Shown: positions 8,807 through 16,572 of the stretch, one piece after another
Numbering within the stretch: position 1 is the stretch's first letter
Layout: every line of letters starts with the position of its first letter
DNA from: JAEXZL01 sp049943125
Lineage (GTDB): Bacteria > Bacillota > Clostridia > Clostridiales > Clostridiaceae
Direction: 5' to 3'
Assembly (NCBI RefSeq): GCF_049943125.1
Contig: NZ_CP188040.1
Location: 3,224,001-3,288,000, forward strand
DNA length: 64,000 bases
Notes under the pieces: model-generated
Told to the model about the DNA's origin: nothing
Seen by the model: the letters and a program-made list of their open reading frames with translations, nothing else
Database searches by the model: none
Made by a program: the position numbers and the translations under genes

Positions 8807-9938
8807 TATAAATAATCTTTTAGATATATTTACAGATGTAGCAAATAATCCAAAGAAGCAACTAAATAAGTATCTTTCAGAGAATAAAAAAGCTATTGGC
8901 TGCTTCCCATATTATGTTCCAGAGGAATTGGTGCAAGCAACAGGTATGGTTCCTTTTGGAATTTGGGGATGTAGAGGTACAATTAATGCCGCAAAGGAGT
9001 ACTTTGCTTCTTTCTATTGCACTATAGCACAGATGAGCTTAGAGATGGGGCTTAAGGGAACCTTAGATGGATTATCGGGTGTTATTGCTACATCATTATG
9101 CGATACCTTGAGACCCTTTACACAGAATTTTAGGGTTGCGGTACCACAATTGCCATTCATGTTCCTAGCTCATCCACAAAATAGAAGAGAGGAATATGGG
9201 ATAAAGTATACTATTTCTCAATATACAAATATCAAAGCTAAGCTTGAGGAGATTTCAGGAGTAGAAATTACTGATGAAAGGCTAAAGGAAGCAATAGATA
9301 TTTATAATAAAAGCCGTAGTGAAAGAAGAAGATTCGTTAAATTAGCAGGAAAACATCCCGAAGCTATTACTGCAGTGCAAAGAAGTGCAGTTTTAAAGAG
9401 TGCTCATTTTATGCTTAAGGAAGAGCATACTATCCTTTTAAAGGAACTCAATGACCAGCTAGAAAGCTTCCCTGTGTCTAACTGGAAGGGAGTAAAGGTT
9501 GTTACTTCTGGAATTGTTGCAGATAATCCAAGACTTTTAGAAATCTTCCAGGAGCATAATATAGCTATAGCTGCTGATGATGTAGCCCATGAGTCTAGAG
9601 GCTTCCGCATAGATGTTCCTTATGATGAAGATCCTATGAGAGCTTTAGCACTTCATTTTGCAAATCAAGATATGGATGTTCTGTTATATGACCCAGAGAT
9701 TAATAAGCGTCCTTCACATATTGTAAACATGGTAAAAGAAAGTAATGCAGAGGGTGTTATTATATTAATGATGCAATTCTGCGATCCAGAGGAAATTGAA
9801 TTCCCATCTCTTAAGAAAGGCTTAGAAGAGGCTAATATTCCTTACATAATGATAGGAGTAGATCAGCAGATGACTGATTTTGGACAAGCTAGAACATCAT
9901 TACAAGCCTTCGCTGATTTATTGGCAATGAGAAGCTAG
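8799..9938 (+). CDS. hgdB: 2-Hydroxyglutaryl-CoA dehydratase beta subunit
   Basis: This is the second dehydratase subunit (379 residues), which pairs with HgdA and carries its own [4Fe-4S] cluster in the known enzymes. Visible landmarks are AIGCFPYYVPEELVQATGMVPFGIWGCRG near the N terminus, SLCDTLRPF (about 102-110), and VIILMMQFCDPEEIEFPSLKKGLEEANIPYIMIGVDQQM near the end. Translation starts at a GTG inside the end of hgdA, which is the only start that gives the full conserved N terminus. It is the last enzyme gene of the operon; a hairpin follows at 9951-10007. Confidence 0.94.
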   Translation: MYSINNLLDIFTDVANNPKKQLNKYLSENKKAIGCFPYYVPEELVQATGMVPFGIWGCRGTINAAKEYFASFYCTIAQMSLEMGLKGTLDGLSGVIATSLCDTLRPFTQNFRVAVPQLPFMFLAHPQNRREEYGIKYTISQYTNIKAKLEEISGVEITDERLKEAIDIYNKSRSERRRFVKLAGKHPEAITAVQRSAVLKSAHFMLKEEHTILLKELNDQLESFPVSNWKGVKVVTSGIVADNPRLLEIFQEHNIAIAADDVAHESRGFRIDVPYDEDPMRALALHFANQDMDVLLYDPEINKRPSHIVNMVKESNAEGVIILMMQFCDPEEIEFPSLKKGLEEANIPYIMIGVDQQMTDFGQARTSLQAFADLLAMRS

Positions 9939-9950
9939 TAGAGATTAATA

Positions 9951-10007
9951 GGATATATAGGTATACTTCATGATACGGATCAGCACTGAAATATACCTAT
10001 TATATCC
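9951..10007 (+). promoter_or_regulatory. Strong hairpin between hgdB and the symporter gene
   Basis: Arms 9951-9965 and 9992-10007 pair over about 15 base pairs with one bulge, around a 26-base loop that can itself pair TTCA with TGAA. There is no clean T-run after it, so it may be an mRNA-stabilising or partly terminating element separating enzyme genes from the transporter gene rather than a full terminator. Confidence 0.5.
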
Positions 10008-10050
10008 AAAATATTTATTTCACCTTTTATAAGGGTGGAGGTGGTAGGTG

Positions 10051-11445
10051 GTGGGATTAACACCAGGATTTTTAATAGGCTTAACTGTAACCTTATTTAT
10101 CTTTTTAATTGTTGGAGTAAACACAGGAAGAAAGGTAAAGAATGCAGCGGACTTTTATGCTGGAGGAAGTGGGGCTAGTTTTATACTTGTAGCAGGTGGA
10201 ATAATTGGAACCTTGGTAGGAGGAAATTCTACAGTGGGAACAGCTCAGTTAGCATTTGCCAATGGATTATCCGCTTGGTGGTATACCCTTGGAGCATCCT
10301 TAGGCTGCTTGATTCTGGGCTTAGTATTTACAAAACCTCTGCGCCAAAGCCAATGCATAACTATACAGGAAATCATATCTACTGAGTTTGGAGAGACTGC
10401 AGGAATAATTTCATCAGTGCTTACAATAATAGGCATAATAATTAACACTGTTGCACAAATACTAGCATCCAATGCATTGATATCAGCGGTCTTAGGTATT
10501 AGAGGTATAGTCTGTACAGTTATTACTATAATAATTATGACCTGTTATGTAATATTTGGAGGGGCAAAAGGTGCAAGTCTATTAGGGGTAATAAAATTAG
10601 TATTAATTTACTTTTCAGTGGTTATTGGCGGATTACTGGCATTGAAGCTGGGAGGAGGAGCTGATAATTTCTATTCCGCCTTAGAGCCATCTCAATTTTT
10701 TAATTTGTTCTCTAGAGGGATTATGAAGGATTCTTCATCAGGACTTTCTGTGATGCTGGGGGTTCTTTCCTCTCAAACTTATGTACAAGCTGTTCTTTCT
10801 GGTAGGACCTGTGAGGAGGCTAGAAAAGGCGCTTTCTTCAGTGCTGCTATTATACCACCAATAGGAATCTTAAGTATTTTTATTGGAATGTACATGAGAA
10901 TAAACTTTCCAGCCATGGATCCAGGTGCTGCTTTTCCTGCTTTTATAATAAATAACCTTCCGGCAGTTGTTTCGGGTATTATAATTGCTGCTTTATTTAT
11001 AACTATAGTAGGAAGTGGTGCTGGCATGGCAATAAACTTTAGCAGTATAGCTGTAAACGATATATACATCAGATTTATTGGAAAAAACATTAAAGATAAG
11101 AAGATTATTAATGTAACACGAGGTTGTATGCTTCTTTCTTTAATAGTTCCAGGTTTATTAACAGGGGGCAACCTTAAGAGTAAAATATTGACCTGGGGGT
11201 TTTTGTCCATGGGACTTAGGGCTGTAGTGCTTTTTATACCTTTATGTGCTGCCCTCTTTTATAAAGGAAAGGTGGATAAGAAATATGCTATAGCTTCAGG
11301 TATATTGGGGGTAATTTCTATGATTATATCTGAGGTGATTAAGTTCCCTTTAGATTCATTGATAGTGGGAATGGTTACGTCTTTAATTGTCATATTATCA
11401 GGGATACATATAGCAAAAGAAAAGACTAATGTAAAAAATATTTAA
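10051..11445 (+). CDS. Sodium:solute symporter family protein
   Basis: A polytopic membrane protein of about 464 residues in the SSF/SLC5 class. GRKVKNAADFYAGG near the N terminus, GGNSTVGTAQLAFANGLSAWWYTLGA (about 59-84) and a long run of hydrophobic helices are typical. The substrate cannot be read from sequence. Its place directly after the sodium-pumping decarboxylase operon and before gltS suggests a dicarboxylate or amino-acid substrate driven by the sodium gradient, but this is inference. Two GTG start candidates lie in tandem (10048 and 10051); the second is better spaced (7 bases) from GGAGGTG. Confidence 0.85.
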   Translation: MGLTPGFLIGLTVTLFIFLIVGVNTGRKVKNAADFYAGGSGASFILVAGGIIGTLVGGNSTVGTAQLAFANGLSAWWYTLGASLGCLILGLVFTKPLRQSQCITIQEIISTEFGETAGIISSVLTIIGIIINTVAQILASNALISAVLGIRGIVCTVITIIIMTCYVIFGGAKGASLLGVIKLVLIYFSVVIGGLLALKLGGGADNFYSALEPSQFFNLFSRGIMKDSSSGLSVMLGVLSSQTYVQAVLSGRTCEEARKGAFFSAAIIPPIGILSIFIGMYMRINFPAMDPGAAFPAFIINNLPAVVSGIIIAALFITIVGSGAGMAINFSSIAVNDIYIRFIGKNIKDKKIINVTRGCMLLSLIVPGLLTGGNLKSKILTWGFLSMGLRAVVLFIPLCAALFYKGKVDKKYAIASGILGVISMIISEVIKFPLDSLIVGMVTSLIVILSGIHIAKEKTNVKNI

Positions 11446-11493
11446 CATAAAATATAAATTATGAATATTTATTCATAAAAATGTTAGAAAATG

Positions 11494-11522
11494 TTGCAAT
11501 CTTGTGAAAAGTATCTTATAAT
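11494..11522 (+). promoter_or_regulatory. Promoter candidate for gltS
   Basis: TTGCAA (11494-11499), 17-base spacer, TATAAT (11517-11522). It implies a leader of about 185 bases that contains the hairpin at 11627-11657. Confidence 0.6.
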
Positions 11523-11626
11523 CATAATAGATAATCCACTATACGAAATAAAAATCACAATATGGAATTTTGAGATGACCTCCTTTTCAATGAAGCATGA
11601 CAAAATACAAGGATAAGTATAAGTGA

Positions 11627-11657
11627 TAAATAGGTGAGATGGCCATGAACCTATTTA
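11627..11657 (+). promoter_or_regulatory. Hairpin in the gltS leader
   Basis: TAAATAGGT (11627-11635) pairs perfectly with ACCTATTTA (11649-11657), and the loop contains ATGGCCAT, which extends the pairing. It has no T-run and lies 60 bases before the gltS start. It could act on mRNA stability or bind a regulator; the function is unknown. Confidence 0.4.
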
Positions 11658-11716
11658 CATAAATCAACTAACCAAGCTAAATCATTCGAATTATTATTAA
11701 ATAAGGAGTGTGTAAT

Positions 11717-12907
11717 ATGAACATTAGTTTTGATTTGTTAGCAACTACTGGTATAGGCTGTGTAATCGTATTCTTTGGTAAAGCAATAGTAAAGAGAGTA
11801 AAGCCCTTAAAGGATTGGGGTATCCCTGCTCCAGTTGTTGGTGGATTAATTGTCGCCATAATATTATGTATATTAAAGTTAAATGATGTGCTTCATGTAA
11901 CCTGGAATAGTACACTTAGCAGCTTTTTCATGAACATCTTCTTTACTTGTGTTGGTTTTGGTTTTAGTAAAAATTTATTTATTAAAGGTAAAAAATTTGC
12001 CGTTGGTATCACATTATCTGTAGTACTCTTAGTATTAATACAAGGTTTTGTAGGTATGGGACTAGCTGATCTTTTAGGTATTCATCCATTACTGGGAATT
12101 CAGATAGGTACTGGTGCTCTTGCTGGAGGAGTTGGAACCACATCAGCCTTTGGTCCAGTATATGAAACCATGGGAGCTTTAGGTGCAACAGAAATTGGTG
12201 TTGCTTCAGCCACTTTAGGAATGATATTAGGAAGTATTATTGGAGGACCACTTGCTGTTCTTCTAATAAAGAGACATAACCTTAAGCCAGATCCTGCAGA
12301 TGAGCAGCTTAAGAAGGATTTAGATGAGGCGGCAGTACCTTTAAATACCGATAGCCTGCTGAAAACAATATGTATGATGATTTTTATAGGTGCCTGTGGT
12401 ATTCCTATATATATGCTTCTCAGTAAAATACCAATGATTGAAATGCCATATTTCATAGGATGCTTATTTGCAGGTGCTATAGCAAGAAATATTTTAGAGC
12501 CCCTTCATGTAAACTTTAATCAGCCTGAAATTGAGACTGTTGAGCATATATCCTTAGATATATTCCTTGCAATCACCGTTATGACAATGGACTTAACAAA
12601 GATTGCAGGAGCAGCGACTGCAATGCTTATCATCCTAGCAGTTGTAACTATTTGTACAGTTCTATTCGCTTACTTTATTGCATTTAGGATGTACCACAGT
12701 GATTACAATGGTGCATGTATGGTTGCAGGCTTTATCGGAATGGGAATGGGTTCTGGATCCAATGCTGTGGCTGATGAAAGAGCCGTTATGGACCAATATG
12801 GCTATGCTCACCTTGCCTGGGTATTATATCCTGCCTTCTCGGTACTTGTGGTAGATATAGCAAATCCACTGTTTATGTCGTTAATGCCAGGTATACTTGG
12901 TTTTTAA
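11717..12907 (+). CDS. gltS: Sodium/glutamate symporter
   Basis: A GltS-family carrier that imports glutamate with sodium, which makes it the entry point for the glutamate fermentation encoded upstream. The protein has the internal two-fold layout of GltS, with re-entrant-type segments GTGALAGGVGTTSAFGPVYE (about 133-152) in the first half and GMGSGSNAVADERAV (about 350) in the second, separated by a charged loop (RHNLKPDPADEQLKKDL). AAGGAG (11703-11708) is 8 bases from the ATG at 11717, which is preferred over the GTG at 11708 inside the ribosome binding site. It ends shortly before a terminator hairpin. Confidence 0.93.
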   Translation: MNISFDLLATTGIGCVIVFFGKAIVKRVKPLKDWGIPAPVVGGLIVAIILCILKLNDVLHVTWNSTLSSFFMNIFFTCVGFGFSKNLFIKGKKFAVGITLSVVLLVLIQGFVGMGLADLLGIHPLLGIQIGTGALAGGVGTTSAFGPVYETMGALGATEIGVASATLGMILGSIIGGPLAVLLIKRHNLKPDPADEQLKKDLDEAAVPLNTDSLLKTICMMIFIGACGIPIYMLLSKIPMIEMPYFIGCLFAGAIARNILEPLHVNFNQPEIETVEHISLDIFLAITVMTMDLTKIAGAATAMLIILAVVTICTVLFAYFIAFRMYHSDYNGACMVAGFIGMGMGSGSNAVADERAVMDQYGYAHLAWVLYPAFSVLVVDIANPLFMSLMPGILGF

Positions 12908-13035
12908 GGTTAAACAGTAACATAGAATACTTCAAATATAATTGAAATAGGATTAATTATAAAAATCTTGTAGGATAATCAGGTGAAAATAAAGATTTAG
13001 TATATTTAAGGAATTAGATTATCTGAAATAAATGT

Positions 13036-13072
13036 AAACATCTACAGAAGCTTAATTTCTGTAGATGTTTTG
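13036..13072 (+). terminator. Terminator-like hairpin after gltS
   Basis: Arms 13036-13049 and 13057-13070 form a perfect 14-bp stem (AAACATCTACAGAA with its complement). The following T-run is short (TTTTG). It isolates gltS from the flavodoxin-ferredoxin gene. Confidence 0.65.
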
Positions 13073-13129
13073 CATAGAAGTAAAAATAAAGTTATAGATA
13101 TTATTACAGGAATAAGGTGGGAAGGAATT

Positions 13130-13936
13130 TTGGTTTATGCAATGTACTTTAGTGCTACGGGCACTACAAAAAAGGTAGTAGAATTAATAGCTGAGGTCTT
13201 AGGAGAAGGTCTAAACTGTACTTCTGAAACCATAGATTTTACACTACCCATAGTAAGAGAGCAGAAAAGAAGCCTAGAAAAGGATGATATAGTGGTCTTT
13301 GGTACACCAGTTTATGCTGGAAGAGTACCCAATGTATTACTTAAATATATAAAAGGTATTGAAGGCAATGGAGCAAAGGCTATACCTATTGTTTTGTATG
13401 GAAACAGAAATTATGATGATGCCTTAATTGAGCTTAGAAATCTGCTAGAGGAGGATGGATTCCGAACAATAGCTGCTGGAGCCTTTGTTGGAGAGCATTC
13501 TTTTTCCTATACATTAGCTCAGGGAAGGCCTGATGAGCAAGATTTAAAGATTGCTAAAGACTTTGGAAAAAGTATAGTAAATATGCTAAAGGATAATTCT
13601 GAGCATTCTCCAGTATCGGTTAATGGTCAGACACCAATAAGAGGCTATTATCAGCCGAGAGACAGAAAGGGGAATTCTATTGATATTAGAAAGGTTAAAC
13701 CAAAGACAACGGATAGCTGCATTTCCTGTAAGCTCTGTGCCGAGGTATGTCCCATGGGAGCTATAAGCTTTGAGGATGTAAGAGTCTATCAAAATATATG
13801 TATAAAATGTGGTGCTTGTATTAAAAAGTGTCCAACTCAAGCTAAGTATTTTGATGATCCAGGCTTCCTGTATCATAAAGAAGAGCTGGAAGTGGGTCTT
13901 GGAAATAAAAGAGCTGTAGTGGAGACCTTCCTTTAA
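13130..13936 (+). CDS. EFR1-type flavodoxin-ferredoxin fusion protein
   Basis: The N-terminal half is a flavodoxin-like domain (YFSATGTTKKVVELIAEVL, the FMN phosphate loop; VVFGTPVYAGRVPN, about 75-88 of the chosen protein). The C-terminal half carries two [4Fe-4S] ferredoxin motifs, CISCKLCAEVCPMGAISF and CIKCGACIKKCPTQAKYF. Such EFR1-family proteins are presumed cytoplasmic electron carriers. The redox partner here is unknown; supplying electrons to the dehydratase activator is possible but speculative. The frame opens as far up as 13070 inside the terminator, so a TTG at 13130, 9 bases after AAGGTGG, is chosen. An ATG at 13142 is the alternative. Confidence 0.8.
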   Translation: MVYAMYFSATGTTKKVVELIAEVLGEGLNCTSETIDFTLPIVREQKRSLEKDDIVVFGTPVYAGRVPNVLLKYIKGIEGNGAKAIPIVLYGNRNYDDALIELRNLLEEDGFRTIAAGAFVGEHSFSYTLAQGRPDEQDLKIAKDFGKSIVNMLKDNSEHSPVSVNGQTPIRGYYQPRDRKGNSIDIRKVKPKTTDSCISCKLCAEVCPMGAISFEDVRVYQNICIKCGACIKKCPTQAKYFDDPGFLYHKEELEVGLGNKRAVVETFL

Positions 13937-13960
13937 TATAAGGAAGTATAATATTGAAGA

Positions 13961-15205
13961 ATGAAAGAAAATATCGCTGCACCTTATAAGTTTCATATCT
14001 TTATCTTTATTGGTTATATGGTTCTTGGACTGCTATTAGACAGTCCTAAAGAAATATATATCGGACTGAATAAGATAATAGAGGATTCAGCTATTTTAAT
14101 CACAGACTACGTAGCTATAGCAGGGGTTGCGCCTACTCTTGTAAATGCTGGATTGCTATCTCTAATGATAACCTTATTTTATACTATTCTTGATATTAAA
14201 CCTAATGGTGCAATACTAACATCTCTATGGCTTGTCTTTGGTTTTTCCTTCTTTGGAAAGAATATCTTTAACGTCTGGTCAATTATTTTTGGAGTATATC
14301 TATTCTCTAGGTATAAAAAAGAGCCCTTCAATAATTATATTCTAATAGCGGTTTTGGGAACTACTCTGGCTCCTACTGTAAGTCAGATAGTATTTCGAGG
14401 AATTCTTCCTCCGGTATTGTCCTTAGTAGTAGGCAATGGATTTGGGATAATCATAGGTTTCATACTGCCACCAATAGCAGTGAGCACCGTAGGAGTACAC
14501 TATGGTTATAATTTATATAATATGGGGTTTGCTGGTGGACTTTTAGGGATGATACTTATGTCAGTTTATAAGATATTTAATGTAGACATAGAAACAAGAT
14601 TTTTCTGGAGCACTGGTAACAACGTTTTTTTTGCCCTGCTTCTATATACTACCTTCATAATTATAATAATCTATGGCTATTATAATAATGGTAAGAATTT
14701 TCGAAGCCTAAAAAAAATTATTAGTCATTCTGGAAGGCTGAACAGCGATTATTATAGCCTTTATCTAGAGGCTTCCTTTATAAATGTTGGGTTCCTTGGG
14801 ATTCTAGGAGTGTCTTCAGTTCTTATATTGGGAGGAGACTTAAATGGACCAACAATCAGTGGTATTTTCACCTTAGCAGGTTTTGGTACCTTTGGAAAGC
14901 ATATTAAAAATGTAATACCAGTGATGATAGGTGCAGCATTAACCTCACATCTATGTATCTGGGAGCTGAAATCTCCTAGTATGATACTTTCTATTTTATT
15001 CAGTACTGGCCTAGCTCCAATTGCTGGAGAATTTTCATGGCTATTTGGAATTCTTGCAGGCTTTATTCATGGAGCGGTGGTAATGAACATAGGTTCAGTA
15101 AATTGTGGTATGAATCTATATAACAATGGTTTTTCCGCTGGCTTTGTAGCCATGGTTTTGGTTCCCATAATAAGGTCTCTCAATACAAAAAGAGAAAACA
15201 ATTAA
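13961..15205 (+). CDS. DUF1576 family integral membrane protein
   Basis: The 414-residue protein consists of many hydrophobic helices with an evident internal duplication. NGAILTSLWLVFGFSFFGKNIFNV and GVHYGYNLYNMGFAGGLLGMIL in the first half are echoed by NGPTISGIFTLAGFGTFGKHIKNV and NCGMNLYNNGFSAGFVAMVL in the second. I recognise this as DUF1576. No substrate or activity is known to me. Two similar halves with paired Gly-rich segments are what one expects of a channel or transporter. It starts 24 bases after the flavodoxin-ferredoxin gene and probably shares its transcript. An SD is not obvious (AAGGAAG further upstream). Confidence 0.8.
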   Translation: MKENIAAPYKFHIFIFIGYMVLGLLLDSPKEIYIGLNKIIEDSAILITDYVAIAGVAPTLVNAGLLSLMITLFYTILDIKPNGAILTSLWLVFGFSFFGKNIFNVWSIIFGVYLFSRYKKEPFNNYILIAVLGTTLAPTVSQIVFRGILPPVLSLVVGNGFGIIIGFILPPIAVSTVGVHYGYNLYNMGFAGGLLGMILMSVYKIFNVDIETRFFWSTGNNVFFALLLYTTFIIIIIYGYYNNGKNFRSLKKIISHSGRLNSDYYSLYLEASFINVGFLGILGVSSVLILGGDLNGPTISGIFTLAGFGTFGKHIKNVIPVMIGAALTSHLCIWELKSPSMILSILFSTGLAPIAGEFSWLFGILAGFIHGAVVMNIGSVNCGMNLYNNGFSAGFVAMVLVPIIRSLNTKRENN

Positions 15206-15294
15206 TAAAAATAAATTTACTTTAAAAAAGTAACAATATTATCCTAAGGTAGCTTATAAAATGTACAATAAAAGAATAGTTAAATATAAAAAAT

Positions 15295-15331
15295 AAACCA
15301 CTAAAAATTTACAGTTAGTGGTTTGTTTTTT
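15295..15331 (+). terminator. Bidirectional terminator between convergent genes
   Basis: AAACCACTAA (15295-15304) pairs with TTAGTGGTTT (15315-15324) and is followed by TGTTTTTTATT. The other strand also runs into a T-rich stretch, so it can end both the DUF1576 and the threonine aldolase transcripts. Confidence 0.85.
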
Positions 15332-15335
15332 ATTA

Positions 15336-16367
15336 TTATTTTTTAAGAAGAGTTTCAATATATGCTATACATTCATCCACCTCAGCTTCAATAGTAGCCC
15401 AAGAGGTTACAAAGCGAATAGAACAATGATCTTCATCTACTTTCTGCCAGAACTCACAGCCATATCTTTTCATGAGTATTTCTGCTATTTCATTGCTAAC
15501 GATTGGAAACAGCTGATTAGTTGGTGAATCTGTTAGCATTGGAGTGCCAAGGCCTTTAAAGGCAGCTTTAAGCTTATCAGCCATTGTATTAGCGTGAGCT
15601 GCTAGCTTGAAATAAAGCTGATCCTTGAATAATTCTTCAAATTGTATACCAAGAACATAGCCCTTTGCCATAAGAGCACCTCTCTGCTTCATGGCATATC
15701 TAAAGTCCTTTTTAAGGTCAGGGTTACAGATTACCAGGGCTTCTCCTAAAAGTGCACCATTTTTAGTGCCGCCTATGTAGAATATATCTGATAAGGCTGC
15801 TATATCCTTTAAGGTTAAATCATTATCTTTAGAGGTAAGCGCAGAGCCAAGTCTTGCTCCATCTATAAATAAATATAACCCATATTGGGAGCAGCAGTTA
15901 TGGATTGCCCTCAGCTCTTCTTTATTATAAATTGTCCCCATTTCAGTAGAATTAGAAATGTACACCATTGCTGGCTGTACTAAATGTTCGCCTACGTATT
16001 CCTCCATAATTGAGATTATATCCTTTGGAGTAAGCTTTCCTTCTTTACCTGGTCTAGTCAATATTTTATGACCAGTAGCCTCCACAGCTCCTGTTTCATG
16101 AGTATTTATATGTCCTGTTTCTACTGCAATAACTCCTTGATAAGGCTTCAAAAAGGTAGATACCCCCACTAGATTTGTTTGGGTGCCTCCTGCTAGAAAG
16201 TGAATATCAATATTCTCTAAGCCTATTTCTTTTTTTATAAGCTCAGCTGCCCTTTTGCAGTGGTTATCCTCCCCGTAACCGATGTTTTGCTCTTTGCTTG
16301 CAGCCATAAGAGAATTTATAATATTTGGATGAGCTGCTTCGCTATAATCATTTCTAAATAACGCCAT
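15336..16367 (-). CDS. ltaE: Low-specificity L-threonine aldolase (PLP enzyme)
   Basis: Cleaves L-threonine or L-allo-threonine to glycine and acetaldehyde. The sequence has the family N terminus FRNDYSEAAHPNII, the cofactor region FLAGGTQTNLVGVS, LFIDGARLGSAL (PLP-contacting Asp and Arg) and IFYIGGTKNGALLGEA with the Schiff-base lysine in GGTKNG. Length (343 residues) is normal. The start at 16367 is chosen because GGAGG lies 5 bases before it; an in-frame ATG at 16379 overlaps that ribosome binding site. It stands alone and is convergent with the preceding operon. Confidence 0.92.
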   Translation of the reverse strand: MALFRNDYSEAAHPNIINSLMAASKEQNIGYGEDNHCKRAAELIKKEIGLENIDIHFLAGGTQTNLVGVSTFLKPYQGVIAVETGHINTHETGAVEATGHKILTRPGKEGKLTPKDIISIMEEYVGEHLVQPAMVYISNSTEMGTIYNKEELRAIHNCCSQYGLYLFIDGARLGSALTSKDNDLTLKDIAALSDIFYIGGTKNGALLGEALVICNPDLKKDFRYAMKQRGALMAKGYVLGIQFEELFKDQLYFKLAAHANTMADKLKAAFKGLGTPMLTDSPTNQLFPIVSNEIAEILMKRYGCEFWQKVDEDHCSIRFVTSWATIEAEVDECIAYIETLLKK

Positions 16368-16572
16368 AAGTGCCTCCATTAAATATATTTTTAATTATAA
16401 ATAATTATAGTATATTTTATCTTATATGAATAGAAAATCTATTATATTGAAAAGTGTTATATATCTAGATAAATGGCAGGAAAAAAGGTATATTAAATAT
16501 ACTAAATATGTGTATTTATGAAAGCTTCATCATAATTTTAGAAGCTATATATGATTTATTGGAGTGATTTCA

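Noticed and set aside
13070..13129. Upstream extension of the flavodoxin-ferredoxin protein to the TTG at 13070
   Set aside because: That start lies within the terminator stem of gltS and has no ribosome binding site; the flavodoxin fold starts at YFSATGTT.
16400..16572. Tet-type leader peptide attenuator before the ribosomal GTPase
   Set aside because: There is only one short six-pair stem (16523-16546), and no leader frame with a ribosome binding site was found.
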